DNA from: Novipirellula galeiformis
Lineage (GTDB): Bacteria; Planctomycetota; Planctomycetia; Pirellulales; Pirellulaceae
Assembly: GCF_007860095.1 (NCBI RefSeq)
Contig: NZ_SJPT01000005.1
Span: forward strand, 558,001-622,000
DNA length: 64,000 nucleotides
Direction of reading: 5' to 3'
The position numbers and the translations under genes were made by a program. The notes under the pieces are model-generated. The model was not told the origin of the DNA, made no database searches, and saw nothing but the letters and a program-made list of their open reading frames with translations. Shown one piece after another: positions 24,555 to 33,552 of this stretch. Each line of letters starts with the position of its first letter. Position 1 is the first letter of the stretch.

Positions 24555-25056
24555 CGTAAAACACCGCCGATTTCGCTTCGTCACGTTCTCGCGTGCTCGG
24601 CTCTGGGCTGCTCGATTGCCGAACCACACGAATGCGTTCGTTGCGATACCTACGGTCAACGGTGAGGTTTGAAAATGTAGGTTCGTTGCCCGGTTTCTGA
24701 GGCAGTCCCGGCAGTTTGTATCTCCCCGATGCAAGGCGAGCCAGGAAGCCAGTGTCAGGGTCTACGATGCGATGGAACTCCATCTCGAGCGATTCGGGAG
24801 GCATATTTCCACGACGGAGGCAAAGCGATCGGCAAGCCATCACCACCGCCCAGTCATTAAGTGTTGCGTTGCCGACCAAGCGACTCTCTTCGTACCGTCT
24901 CAGTGCCGAGGCGTCGATTTCTCGCGATGCCCGCCCGATGCAATCGTCCACAATCCCGCTGTCACCGAATCCGTCATCGTCGTGATCCGAAAATGCCGTC
25001 ACTCCGTCTGCGGAGAGATAGCGATTCAGGTCATCGGCGGTGCAATACAAATTCAT
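24547..25056 (-). CDS. Head-tail connector, gp36/DUF1320-like
   Basis: The 169-residue protein (MNLYCTADDLNRYLSADGVTAFSDHDDDG) matches the DUF1320 pattern: a Y-C/T-x-x-D-L-x-x-x-L opening, then IDDCIGRASREIDASALRRY and CRSLCLRRGN. These proteins form the adaptor ring under the portal. It lies two genes after the major capsid gene. The following gene overlaps its stop. Confidence 0.7.
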   Translation of the reverse strand: MNLYCTADDLNRYLSADGVTAFSDHDDDGFGDSGIVDDCIGRASREIDASALRRYEESRLVGNATLNDWAVVMACRSLCLRRGNMPPESLEMEFHRIVDPDTGFLARLASGRYKLPGLPQKPGNEPTFSNLTVDRRYRNERIRVVRQSSSPEPSTRERDEAKSAVFYDG

Positions 25057-25111
25057 TTGTCATCGGGCGTGGGGAATACAAATCTGTTTGTCGAAAACCG
25101 CAGTCAGCGGC

Positions 25112-26257
25112 TTAGAATTCGACCGTCGCGTAAGCGGTGCTGGCTGGCACATGGTTAACGATCATCGAGTTATCTAGAGCAAAAATGTCAGTGCTCGTTG
25201 GGTTGGATCGCTTCACACTCCACGAGGCCAAGCCGACCTTGACGCTCTCGGGGCCACCATCACGCTCGGCAATCGGCTCGCTGCCTTCGTAGCACGAAAT
25301 GGTGTTATCCGATGGATTGTGGCCAAGGAATAACGCGTTGCTGTCACCCACGTACTTGGTGAATGTCTCCGCACCGGGTGCTCCGATGTCCAACCCTTCG
25401 TCGGTGATGTACCACACCACGTCGGGATAGACGCTCAGGCGAGCGCGATAAACATTTTGCATCGTCGCACCCACCGCAGGGTCAAGCGAATCTCGCTCAA
25501 GCACGACAAACGGAGGCGTTGCCGAGCCGTGGACTGCCGCGACGTGCTCATTGTTGATCACATAGTTCCAGACCTTTGTTCCGCAAACCACCGCATGCAG
25601 GTGTCCACCACAAAGCTGCTGGAACGCTGCGTTGATCTTGCCGACATGGCCGGGGATGTCGGCTGTGGTCGTCGACCATTTTGTATCGATAATGTCGCCG
25701 GTGCCGAGCATGTTGAGCTTGGACTTATTGCCGGATGGCATTCGTGCCGCCACGTTGCCGATCTGCTGTCCACCGCCTGCGAAGTCGAAGAACGCAGTAT
25801 CGTCCTGCCGGTTGATGTAGAGCGAATCGCGAAGCGTGCCGACCAGCATCGCCAAACGGAAATTGCTAGCCAATTGGCTCAGCGTAGTCGTTTGGCGGCG
25901 GAGCATGTCTGCCCCCGCACGGTCACGAGTGGCGGGGTCATCGATGCGACCAAGGTTGTGCAGCATCTCCGCCAACATCGAGACGCTATCGTGCATCCGA
26001 GCGTAAGTGAAATTCACCCGCCCAACACCTTGAGGATTACGCCGAGCAGCTGCGGAGCCTGGGGCCGTCAATTGCCCAACGGCTCGCACGTTGTTGTAGA
26101 TGTGATAGCTGCCCTCGCGACCATGGCCAAGGTTCTCGATCGACGACCCACCGGGCTGGCAACCGAAAAGACTCAGCAACCAATTGCTCGTTGCGGCCTG
26201 GCGGCTGACAACGCGGGTGAGGGTTTGAGGCGAAAGCAAGGATTGTAGAGCGACCAT
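25112..26257 (-). CDS. Major capsid protein
   Basis: The 381-residue product has the features of an HK97-fold capsid protein of Mu type: N-terminal LLSPQTLTRVVSRQ, a long helix (SMLAEMLHNLGRIDDPATRDRAGADMLRRQTTTLSQLASNFRLAMLVG region), and a C-terminal domain with the repeated aromatic/beta pattern (VYRARLSVYPDVVWYITDEGLD). It sits between the decoration-like protein and the connector, which supports the call. Start ATG 26257 is followed by no alternative. Confidence 0.75.
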   Translation of the reverse strand: MVALQSLLSPQTLTRVVSRQAATSNWLLSLFGCQPGGSSIENLGHGREGSYHIYNNVRAVGQLTAPGSAAARRNPQGVGRVNFTYARMHDSVSMLAEMLHNLGRIDDPATRDRAGADMLRRQTTTLSQLASNFRLAMLVGTLRDSLYINRQDDTAFFDFAGGGQQIGNVAARMPSGNKSKLNMLGTGDIIDTKWSTTTADIPGHVGKINAAFQQLCGGHLHAVVCGTKVWNYVINNEHVAAVHGSATPPFVVLERDSLDPAVGATMQNVYRARLSVYPDVVWYITDEGLDIGAPGAETFTKYVGDSNALFLGHNPSDNTISCYEGSEPIAERDGGPESVKVGLASWSVKRSNPTSTDIFALDNSMIVNHVPASTAYATVEF

Positions 26258-26316
26258 GGTTCTTTACTGTCTATCGGTTGAGTTGGATCTGTTAAGGCGA
26301 CTGCGTGTGCGAGTGG

Positions 26317-26820
26317 TTAAGTCTCAGGCTCAGGCTCAGGAATCACCAGTGGCGAAGCGACGCCGCAAAGCTCGTGAGACAATCGGAAGAACTTGAGCTT
26401 CAACGCCGCCACGGTCACATCTTCATCGTCGTGGCCAATCATCGAATCGCCGAGGATCAAGAGCCGGTCTGACTTCACGGGAGCAGACACAATCACAGGG
26501 CAGTAGCGATCAACCGCAACGCCAAGCTCGTCGGTCATCCGCAGTTCGACAGGTAGGACGCCGTAGGGCACTTCGGTTCCGTCCTCAGCATCAGGGTCGT
26601 ACTGTTTGAGCTTTCCGGTCGCGGTGACAAGCCCCAGGATCAAGCCTTGTCGCAAGACGGCGGTTGGAGTGTTTCCAGCGTCACGAGATGCCGAGTCAAT
26701 CGCGTGAGCACTGCTCTTGAGCACCTCGATTCGCGATTCGTCGCCACCCCAAAGGAGGTCAGTCATCGTCGCGAATGATGCGTTAGAGCTGCCGGGGATT
26801 CCGAATTGTCCGCTATTCAT
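26317..26820 (-). CDS. Head decoration/stabilisation-like protein
   Basis: This 167-residue protein precedes the major capsid gene. It has the style of lambda gpD or Mu-type decoration proteins: AVLRQGLILGLVTATGKLKQYDPDAEDGTEVPYGVL. The C-terminus is acidic and repetitive (PEPEPET). No enzyme motif. The gap 26821-26963 to the protease gene contains no gene. Confidence 0.6.
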   Translation of the reverse strand: MNSGQFGIPGSSNASFATMTDLLWGGDESRIEVLKSSAHAIDSASRDAGNTPTAVLRQGLILGLVTATGKLKQYDPDAEDGTEVPYGVLPVELRMTDELGVAVDRYCPVIVSAPVKSDRLLILGDSMIGHDDEDVTVAALKLKFFRLSHELCGVASPLVIPEPEPET

Positions 26821-26963
26821 AATGTTTCAACTAAAGGCGTTCGAGTTGTCTTCAAACCGCAGGTCTGTCACTGCCGCAAGCCCGCTGCCGAATCAACGAC
26901 AACGGGCTTACGAAGCTAACACGGCCTTTCGACGGAGCAGCAGCGTGTTTTATTGAGGCTTAC

Positions 26964-28121
26964 TTATGACTTTCCTAGAACGAAATCGGCAGCTTTATCG
27001 GCGTCCACTTGCTCGCCGGATGCATTAAAGTCGACCGGGCCGGGGTGATCGGCAACGCTCATTCGCGTCAATCTCTGCTCGCTCGACCAGAAGGTTCCCT
27101 GTGGCACCTCTTTGCGTGAATCAATCCAGGCTTCCAGGCTGCTTTGCAGCGGCTCCCCCTTGTCGTCGAGACTCAGCTTGATCACGCCGACTTGGCTGGC
27201 TCGGTCCTTATGCTCGGCGGGAGTGCATCGACCCGAATTCAACAGGGCATCGAGTTCGGTCTTGACGGCAGCGCGGTGCGTTCGTTCGCCGAATGCCAGG
27301 GCTTGTTTCGCTTGCAAGCTCATCGTTGCAATCTGGGGGTCAACCACGGTTTTTTCTTCTGCCGGTTTGTTCGGATCTGGCATTTCTTCGATTCCTTGGG
27401 ATGCGATCGCGGTCAAAAGCGCCACGTTGATTCGGTCAATAAAATTCGTGCCGGTCGTGTCTTCAGGAAGAACGATTCCGACCTTGGCGAGCTGCTCCAC
27501 GACAGACGAGACGGTAGCCGAGGTGTTGACATCAGCTTCCTCGGTTTCCTCATCCTCTTCCTGGCCTTCGTCACCCTCTTCGCCTTCGTCCGACTCCTTC
27601 TCAAACGGTTTGCTATTCACTCCGAAGCGAATTGCACAGCAAACAACATCATCGACCACTTCTTCCGCGTCGGATTGGCTGTGGTCTACCGGATGCACAA
27701 CGGCGTCCAGATGGGTGATGCAGTCGCTATAGAGGTTGCCTGCGCCGTCTGCCCAGTTCGAAAAGAACACTGGCGACACCTTGACGACGTTGTTTGCGAA
27801 CTTTCGCTCAGCGTCAGGATCGCGAGTTTCGAAGGATACGGTCGCGCTGTTTCCATCACTGGCGACGTCGAAGCCAGACATTCGACCGATCGCATTCTTG
27901 GCCGATCGCTCTTTGCGTTCGTAGAGATCCATCGCAACCGGCGTCAACTCCTCGAGATTCGAGGAGTGATCCCAGTGCATGGGGATGACTTGTCCAGCGT
28001 CGGTCATCCGCTTGAATTGCTTCGACCAGTTGGCGAGACGATCGCGAGTGACTTTCATCTCTCCGTCAGGTGAGCGATAAGTGCCGATCGACAACATTTG
28101 TTTGCGGAATTTCTTAGCCAT
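26964..28121 (-). CDS. Capsid maturation protease/scaffold (Mu gpI-like)
   Basis: The 385-residue protein starts with a domain of the phage protease type (QMLSIGTYRSPDGEMKVTRDRLANWSKQF...QVIPMHWDHSS...AIGRMSGFDV...VSPVFFSNWADG...ITHLDAVVHPVD) and has a Glu-rich linker at about residues 180-200 and a helical C-terminal scaffold portion. In Mu-like phages this protein cleaves itself and scaffold during head maturation. The catalytic residues cannot be assigned securely by eye. A long antisense frame over it is an artefact of composition. Confidence 0.65.
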   Translation of the reverse strand: MAKKFRKQMLSIGTYRSPDGEMKVTRDRLANWSKQFKRMTDAGQVIPMHWDHSSNLEELTPVAMDLYERKERSAKNAIGRMSGFDVASDGNSATVSFETRDPDAERKFANNVVKVSPVFFSNWADGAGNLYSDCITHLDAVVHPVDHSQSDAEEVVDDVVCCAIRFGVNSKPFEKESDEGEEGDEGQEEDEETEEADVNTSATVSSVVEQLAKVGIVLPEDTTGTNFIDRINVALLTAIASQGIEEMPDPNKPAEEKTVVDPQIATMSLQAKQALAFGERTHRAAVKTELDALLNSGRCTPAEHKDRASQVGVIKLSLDDKGEPLQSSLEAWIDSRKEVPQGTFWSSEQRLTRMSVADHPGPVDFNASGEQVDADKAADFVLGKS

Positions 28122-28220
28122 GCGTGAAGGATGGCAAAGATTCGCGGACGGTCAAACAAATCCCGCACGTGAATCACGTGAGTCACGCGATGCGCGAAAA
28201 ACACTTCCCTTCGCAATCGA

Positions 28221-28445
28221 TCAGGGAGAAAAAACGGTCAGGATTTTATCGATCTCGCTTTTTCGAATGCCAGGCAATCCCGACGGATGCCGAGCAGCCT
28301 TCAGCAGTCCATCCTTGACCCAGCGGCCAACGGTTGAGCGGTGCTTGCCGATCATCTTGCCAGCTTCGGTGTAAGTCAGAATGGGGTCGTCCTTGTGCGT
28401 TGGTGGTGCTTTTGCTTCGGTGCGTTGTTCTTTGTTGCGGCTCAT
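28221..28445 (-). CDS. Small MerR/Xis-type helix-turn-helix protein
   Basis: The 74-residue product (MSRNKEQRTEAKAP) has one HTH: ILTYTEAGKMIGKHRSTVGRWVKDGLL followed by GIRKSEIDKIL, as in single-domain excisionase-like proteins. Start 28445 overlaps the large terminase stop by four bases (ATGA). In a head operon it may act as a terminase accessory or late regulator. The gap 28122-28220 ahead of the protease gene has no gene but holds imperfect CACGTGA repeats. Confidence 0.65.
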   Translation of the reverse strand: MSRNKEQRTEAKAPPTHKDDPILTYTEAGKMIGKHRSTVGRWVKDGLLKAARHPSGLPGIRKSEIDKILTVFSP

Positions 28446-29923
28446 CGGTATCCTTTGTTCGGCGGTATCACTCCGCCCCACGTGCTGCTCTTTGCGCGGG
28501 CCACGTAGCTCGCGTAACTTGCGATGTCAATCTGATCCGAGGTTTCCTTTGGCAACCCAGTCCATGCCAGCATCTCTCTCCTAAACGGTGGCACCCATGG
28601 TTCATCGGAATCGGGGATCAGCAACAGTCCGTCTTCGACCATGGAGAGCATACCCGATGCAATCGCGCGTTCCAACTTCGCACCACGACTTGTGTCATCC
28701 ATTCCCGGTATTTTTGGCCCAATCAACTCGATGCTGCGACCTTTAACCTCCTTCGACAACGGTTGGCCGTAATGAGCGTTCTCGATGTAAACCTTCGGGC
28801 AGTTCCACGTTTCGAGCACACTTGGCACGCGAATCTTCAATTGGTTCCAATCCACGCGATCACGCCACACGTACCGTGCCAAAAGAATTCTCTTGGGTGG
28901 GTAAAAATCGAAGATCCCGCACACTGACCAGCTTGGCGGGTCGCCCCGTTTCTCGGCTGCTTTTTCCTTCGAGGTTCCGGCTGTGTCGATGGTCGCAAAC
29001 CTCCGGCACGCCGATTTAGGGATCCTGATCAATTCGCCGCCGAGCAGCACCTCGTAGTAATCCTCGCAAATCGTGTAAGTCTTGAGCCAGCTCGAATCGA
29101 TGAGTGTCCCCTCGCTCGACAGCCAGTTGCCTTTGAGCAGTCGCTCACGGACCACACGCGGCTGAGCCATCAGTCGAGCACGATATCCTGGATCCTTTTC
29201 GAGTAGCTTCGGATTGTCATCGAGCGAGGCCGCGATGAACGTCAGCGAAATAACGTGATCCGGCTCCACGTCCTCATAGGCTTCTACCAATTCCTCTCGC
29301 GAGTCCGCCCACACGAGCTGCTCGCCATCGCCCAAGTCGCGGCGGATGAAATACCGCACAACTCCCGATCGATCTTGGATCGCGAGCCCCGACTCTGGAT
29401 CAATCCACCACTCGATGAGGTCAGCCACCCAGCCCGGCTCAGGGTTGCAGGTCGCGCGAGCGTAAGGGGTCACACCGCATTTGGATCGCATGCGAGTGAT
29501 CAGGTAAAAAAATTGTGTCTCGGTGAAGTGCGTTAATTCGTCAAATCCAAGAAACGCGATTTGCCCACCCTGGTAAGTGTGCTTGTCCTTTTCGTGCTGT
29601 AGGTGAGCGAATTTTATTTTTGCACCGGTCGGAAAAGTCCAATCGAGATCGGTGCCGCCACGGGGCTTGCCTCCAAGGTGCCGGTACAGCTCGTGAGATT
29701 CGTCCCACAATCCGCCTGATTGCGTCACCTGCGGAAATGTGCGACGGAAGATCAACGCGTTGAATCCACGCTTTGATACATGCCGTGTCGGCTCCGCCAA
29801 GAGGAAGAACGACTTGCCACCGCCCGCCGAGCCACCGTAAATCAGGATATCGGCAGGGCAAGCGAACGCATTTGTTTGGGGCCCCGGGTTTGGTCGAATC
29901 TCTACCGGCTCATCATCCGCCAC
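28442..29923 (-). CDS. terL: Terminase large subunit
   Basis: The 493-residue packaging motor has Walker A GGSAGGGKS (residues 30-38) and Walker B LGFDE (D128, E129), and a nuclease domain beginning RFATIDTAGTSKEK (about 305) with a later acidic residue in YIENAHYG. It translocates phage DNA into the prohead and cuts it. A GTG start at 29923 lies two bases after the preceding stop. Notably, the portal gene does not follow it here but lies 11 kb further down the operon. Confidence 0.92.
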   Translation of the reverse strand: MADDEPVEIRPNPGPQTNAFACPADILIYGGSAGGGKSFFLLAEPTRHVSKRGFNALIFRRTFPQVTQSGGLWDESHELYRHLGGKPRGGTDLDWTFPTGAKIKFAHLQHEKDKHTYQGGQIAFLGFDELTHFTETQFFYLITRMRSKCGVTPYARATCNPEPGWVADLIEWWIDPESGLAIQDRSGVVRYFIRRDLGDGEQLVWADSREELVEAYEDVEPDHVISLTFIAASLDDNPKLLEKDPGYRARLMAQPRVVRERLLKGNWLSSEGTLIDSSWLKTYTICEDYYEVLLGGELIRIPKSACRRFATIDTAGTSKEKAAEKRGDPPSWSVCGIFDFYPPKRILLARYVWRDRVDWNQLKIRVPSVLETWNCPKVYIENAHYGQPLSKEVKGRSIELIGPKIPGMDDTSRGAKLERAIASGMLSMVEDGLLLIPDSDEPWVPPFRREMLAWTGLPKETSDQIDIASYASYVARAKSSTWGGVIPPNKGYR

Positions 29924-29925
29924 GC

Positions 29926-30969
29926 CTAGCTCACCGCACGTGTTGTGTCGGCGATCACGCGGAATCGTCCATTGGCGAGCACCTCGGCGCCGGCCGCTTC
30001 TCCAGTCTGCTTGAGATCATACCGGTATGGATTGGCCATCATTAGCTTTGTGATCTTTTCGTTGACCGTCACAATCACACGATTCTTAACGGCTTCATCA
30101 TCGGCAACGTAGCTTTCTACCTCAAGCGATCCCATCGTCTTATCGTTTGCCGCCTCACCGTTGACACGCAGCAAGCCGTCATCAACGCTGGCCGGAATCG
30201 AGAGGGCGATCTGCAGGTTGGCCGCGGCGTCTGCTACATCGCCGCCCTTGATCGTGAGGTAGAGCTTTTCCACCCCGGTGAGGTCGCCGAGTTCCTCGAT
30301 TGCGATCAGCCAGCGAGTGCCACGACTGCGGATGATTTCACCGGTCCGCTTCGCCGCTGACTCTGCTACCACCGCGGGGACAGACACGACGGCGTTGACG
30401 GTGATTTCACTGTTGCCGGTTGGTGCTTTAGCAACCGCGATCACCGTGTACTGCCAATTTCCTTCGCCGTCGTCTTGGATCATCATCCCGAGCTTGGCTG
30501 TTACTGCCGCAACTGCATTGAGGCTCGTCTGCGTCGCGAGCCCATCACGGATCGCGTCAACGGCTGTTGAGTCGAGTGTGGTCGGGTTGATTGTTGGGTC
30601 AAAGTCAATCGTCGGCGACACGTCCTCCGGGGTGGCGAATCCGGTTGCTTTGCTCGCTGTGCGACTCGCTTCGTCCGTGACAACTTGCCCTGCTGTGCTC
30701 GCTGCTGTTGTCACGACGGTAGTGCCAGTTGGGATGCAGTCCGCTTTGTGTGCCGTGACCGTGAACGCGGTGTAATTGGTTTCGGCTTGGGTTGGCACGT
30801 AATGCACAACACCTTCGACGTAGCTTGTTGTTCCGCTTCCTGCGGATGCTGAACCTCCCTCTGGTGTGACCTTTATTAACACGTCGGCGGTTTGCACAGC
30901 ACCGTCGGAAATTTGCACGACGGCACCAACTGCGATGCGTGGTGGGCTAGCGTTGTTGCGTGGATACAT
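29926..30969 (-). CDS. Virion fibre/appendage-like protein
   Basis: The 347-residue Ala/Thr/Val-rich protein (MYPRNNASPPRIAVGAVVQISDGAVQTADVLIKVTPEGG) has repeated beta-strand patterns with little else, as in fibre or upper-collar proteins. It directly abuts the LamG-like gene upstream and terminase downstream. A decorating or host-contact role is inferred from composition and context. Confidence 0.5.
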   Translation of the reverse strand: MYPRNNASPPRIAVGAVVQISDGAVQTADVLIKVTPEGGSASAGSGTTSYVEGVVHYVPTQAETNYTAFTVTAHKADCIPTGTTVVTTAASTAGQVVTDEASRTASKATGFATPEDVSPTIDFDPTINPTTLDSTAVDAIRDGLATQTSLNAVAAVTAKLGMMIQDDGEGNWQYTVIAVAKAPTGNSEITVNAVVSVPAVVAESAAKRTGEIIRSRGTRWLIAIEELGDLTGVEKLYLTIKGGDVADAAANLQIALSIPASVDDGLLRVNGEAANDKTMGSLEVESYVADDEAVKNRVIVTVNEKITKLMMANPYRYDLKQTGEAAGAEVLANGRFRVIADTTRAVS

Positions 30970-31848
30970 TTACTGGACTCCGCAGCCGATAGTTCGTGAA
31001 CGTTGACAGACAAACCACGGCTTGAAGCCGCCGCTTGCTGCTGGCATGACGTAATACCGCCGACTCGATCGTCGCCGCAGCAGGTCGGGATAGTAGCTTT
31101 GCGACTGGCGGTAGAGTTCGGCGACTTCGGCGGGGGCGAGTGCGCGGCTGTATACCTTTGCGTCGTCAAGCTGCCCGCTCATTGCACGTGCTGTTGTGCC
31201 TGGCCGGTTGCCGATTGTCACCGTGCTACCGCCAATTGCGCCGGTCACGGTGCCGACAGTAAACAGTGACAGGCTCGATGTTATATCCTCGCCGTCCAGG
31301 TAGCACGAAAGCGAACCATCCCACACCAGCGTTGCCATCGTCCATGAGTTGTTGGAGAACAGCGACGTTCTTGTAGCTGACCTGACCACCGCATCACCGC
31401 TGCCGTCGTCGATCATCCATTGCCAACTACCAGAATTTCCGTTCGCGCCAATAACAAACCCAGCATGCGACCCTGATGCACCCAGCGCACGGCTGGCGAT
31501 TGCATCGGCAAGCGAATTGCCGCCCGTGTGCCGCACCAGCACCGATGCGGTAAGATTACCAGACGCGCCGACCTCGCTGATCGTGCCCGCTGAAACCTTG
31601 TCATTGCTTCCGTCAAAATCCAACCCGCCCCAACCACCACGCGTCCCACCTGCCACCCAGTCCGTCGCCGGGTCCATGTTCGTCAACGTGCCGTGATGTT
31701 TGCCACACAAGTCCCACCACTTGGCCGTTTTCCATCCGACGCGACCCGGCACAGCCATCCACCACGCAACAAGCCCACGGTTCAGCGAGTGGCTGCGGTT
31801 GACGGGCTGCTGCCAGTCGATTAGCGGTGGGCTGCTCAGCCTGCTCAT
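30970..31848 (-). CDS. LamG/concanavalin-like lectin-domain protein
   Basis: The 292-residue protein contains a LamG-like jelly roll: LVAWWMAVPG, GGLDFDGSNDKVSAG, LTASVLVRHTGG, SWTMATLVWDGSLSCYLDGEDI and GQLDDAKVYSRALAPAEVAELY. This fold binds carbohydrates or acts as a structural module in virion surface proteins. Start 31848 is set by an ATGA overlap with the previous gene; the longer frame to 31977 is in that gene's territory. Likely a receptor-binding or decoration protein. Confidence 0.75.
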   Translation of the reverse strand: MSRLSSPPLIDWQQPVNRSHSLNRGLVAWWMAVPGRVGWKTAKWWDLCGKHHGTLTNMDPATDWVAGGTRGGWGGLDFDGSNDKVSAGTISEVGASGNLTASVLVRHTGGNSLADAIASRALGASGSHAGFVIGANGNSGSWQWMIDDGSGDAVVRSATRTSLFSNNSWTMATLVWDGSLSCYLDGEDITSSLSLFTVGTVTGAIGGSTVTIGNRPGTTARAMSGQLDDAKVYSRALAPAEVAELYRQSQSYYPDLLRRRSSRRYYVMPAASGGFKPWFVCQRSRTIGCGVQ

Positions 31849-32438
31849 GCGTCTTGGATTTCCTGAACAACTGGGTTTAGGACGATGTGGCTCTCCACGT
31901 CGTCGCTGTGCAATGCAGCACCGGAACTGTTCAGCAGGATTGCCGATGCGTAGCGGGCCTTTGGCGCGAACATCCAACCGTCAATGACTTGCACGGTAGT
32001 CGTGGCCTGCCCGGTATTGGTAAATACTGACACCAATTCAGCTTGCAGAACCGAGGCTGCTGCATTGCTCGAATACCCTGTGTAAGCCGCATCGGTGCCA
32101 CTGACTCCGGCCGCGTTTCCGGTTCCTGCCGTTGCCGAATCGCTGTATGCCAAGTAGAGCAGCAGCGTGTTGCCAGCAGTTGGCGTCGATGCGATCTCAA
32201 CGGCAAGGCGAGCGAAATACTCCATCGCCCAGTGAGCGCCGAAGTCGAACTTGTCCGATTGTCGGTAACTGCCGCTTGCCAGGCTTGCGAGAGTCAACTG
32301 CACGTCCAGCTCATCGCTACCGTCTGTGCTGATTCGCAGGTCGTTTGCCGCAGTTGGCAAAAAGTCCGTGGCGTGATCAGCCAACACGATCTGCTCTGGC
32401 GTGCCATCCATCGGCGTATAGAGAACTTTGGTGGACAT
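31845..32438 (-). CDS. Virion-associated hypothetical protein
   Basis: The 197-residue beta-rich, Ala/Ser/Thr-rich protein (MSTKVLYTPMDGTPEQIVLAD) has no recognised domain. It is coupled to both neighbours (TAATG upstream, ATGA downstream) and probably works with the LamG-domain protein as part of a surface appendage. Confidence 0.5.
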   Translation of the reverse strand: MSTKVLYTPMDGTPEQIVLADHATDFLPTAANDLRISTDGSDELDVQLTLASLASGSYRQSDKFDFGAHWAMEYFARLAVEIASTPTAGNTLLLYLAYSDSATAGTGNAAGVSGTDAAYTGYSSNAAASVLQAELVSVFTNTGQATTTVQVIDGWMFAPKARYASAILLNSSGAALHSDDVESHIVLNPVVQEIQDA

Positions 32439-32611
32439 TAGCAGTTACCTCGGGGGAATGCTTCGGTGATGTCGCGAGCCATTTCCACGGCCCGCTGTCG
32501 AATTTTCTTGACGGTTTCGGCGTCTTCGTGTACCCGAATACCTGCCTTGTCGATCATCTTTATCGCGATCTCTTTTGCAATCTCGCGTGCTTGCTCGCTA
32601 TCACTACGCAT
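32438..32611 (-). CDS. Small helical protein
   Basis: The 57-residue charged helical peptide MRSDSEQAREIAKEIAIKMIDKAG is encoded between two coupled genes. Start ATG 32611 is internal to the end of the upstream gene; a slightly longer start (32620) exists. Its stop TAA overlaps the next start by one base. Function unknown. Confidence 0.45.
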   Translation of the reverse strand: MRSDSEQAREIAKEIAIKMIDKAGIRVHEDAETVKKIRQRAVEMARDITEAFPRGNC

Positions 32612-33023
32612 TGCGAGCATTCGCTACGTCAGAAGGCGTCACATGCACGTACACTCCAAGCAGTTCGCGTGCTCGACTTGCCGATTCTTTCGCGACCGCA
32701 TCAAACGCAACACGGGCCGCTGTCTGAGCCGAAAACAGTTTATTGAATTCCGGTGCGAAAACGGAAGGATTGACGCTGCCATCGGCCATTTCGTGCGTGA
32801 GCCATGACCGCTGCCCGTCAGTCAATCCGTTCCACTCGTCGACGGGGACAGTGAAATCGTTCGACGCGACCGAAGCCCGATAGACTTGGATCGATTCGCG
32901 AATCTCGTTTAGTAGGTTCGCGTTTGCTTCATCGTCTTGGGCCAATGTGGACAGACCCAATCCGGTTGGATCGTTGGTCAATTCATCTTTAACGATGGCA
33001 AGTTGGTCGTTGTTGAGTGACAA
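32604..33023 (-). CDS. Hypothetical phage protein
   Basis: The 139-residue protein (MSLNNDQLAIVKDELTNDPTGLGLS) shows a pattern DQLAxxKxEL-NDPxxxGL that I have seen in hypothetical proteins of siphophages, where it accompanies the gene upstream. Function unknown, no membrane segment. Part of the block between exported proteins and fibre proteins. Confidence 0.55.
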   Translation of the reverse strand: MSLNNDQLAIVKDELTNDPTGLGLSTLAQDDEANANLLNEIRESIQVYRASVASNDFTVPVDEWNGLTDGQRSWLTHEMADGSVNPSVFAPEFNKLFSAQTAARVAFDAVAKESASRARELLGVYVHVTPSDVANARNA

Positions 33024-33029
33024 GGTGAT

Positions 33030-33470
33030 TTACTCTTGAGGGCTAAAAGGGTATGCGGTGCTAACGTCAGCACCGCTAATCTGTGGTTCGGTTTCGGCTG
33101 CTGCGAGGATCGGACGTGCTTGCTCGGCAGTGAGCCCGATGCCTCCGCTTTCGATCGGCAAGGTCAGCATGTCGCGTGTTCGGGTGTCACCAACGTCTAG
33201 GCCGTCCGAATCCGGTTGCATCCATTTAAGCATTCGCTTGACGAGCGAATTCGATTCCGCAACCGCTTCGATTTGCTGCATCACGTTTTCGCCGTCCATT
33301 GGATTGGCGTATAGCGAAATGATCGTCAGCTCAGTGGCTCGTGTTTCTCGCGTCACCTTGGGTGCGATCACTCGACATCGAGCGGCACACATATCAGCAG
33401 CGCCGGCTTGAGCCAATCGCAGGGCATCCGCGTCGGATTCGATCAGCGTTCGTAGTTCGTCGGGTGTCAT
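33030..33470 (-). CDS. Hypothetical phage protein
   Basis: This 146-residue helical protein (MTPDELRTLIESDADALRLAQ) has two cysteines near residue 30 and no recognised motif. It precedes the DQLA-type protein by six bases and is probably co-translated with it. A short 82-base gap separates it from the exported-protein group. Confidence 0.5.
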   Translation of the reverse strand: MTPDELRTLIESDADALRLAQAGAADMCAARCRVIAPKVTRETRATELTIISLYANPMDGENVMQQIEAVAESNSLVKRMLKWMQPDSDGLDVGDTRTRDMLTLPIESGGIGLTAEQARPILAAAETEPQISGADVSTAYPFSPQE

Positions 33471-33552
33471 GTTGTCTCGTCGTTAAAAGTCGCGTTAGGT
33501 TTGTCAGCTAGTGCGGGTCCGCGAGCCCGCTTGTCAATTCGTCGCCCTTAAA

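Noticed and set aside
27144-28073. 309-codon plus-strand frame opposite the protease/scaffold gene
   Set aside because: No start context, wrong direction in a uniform leftward operon, and the minus-strand protein has family features.
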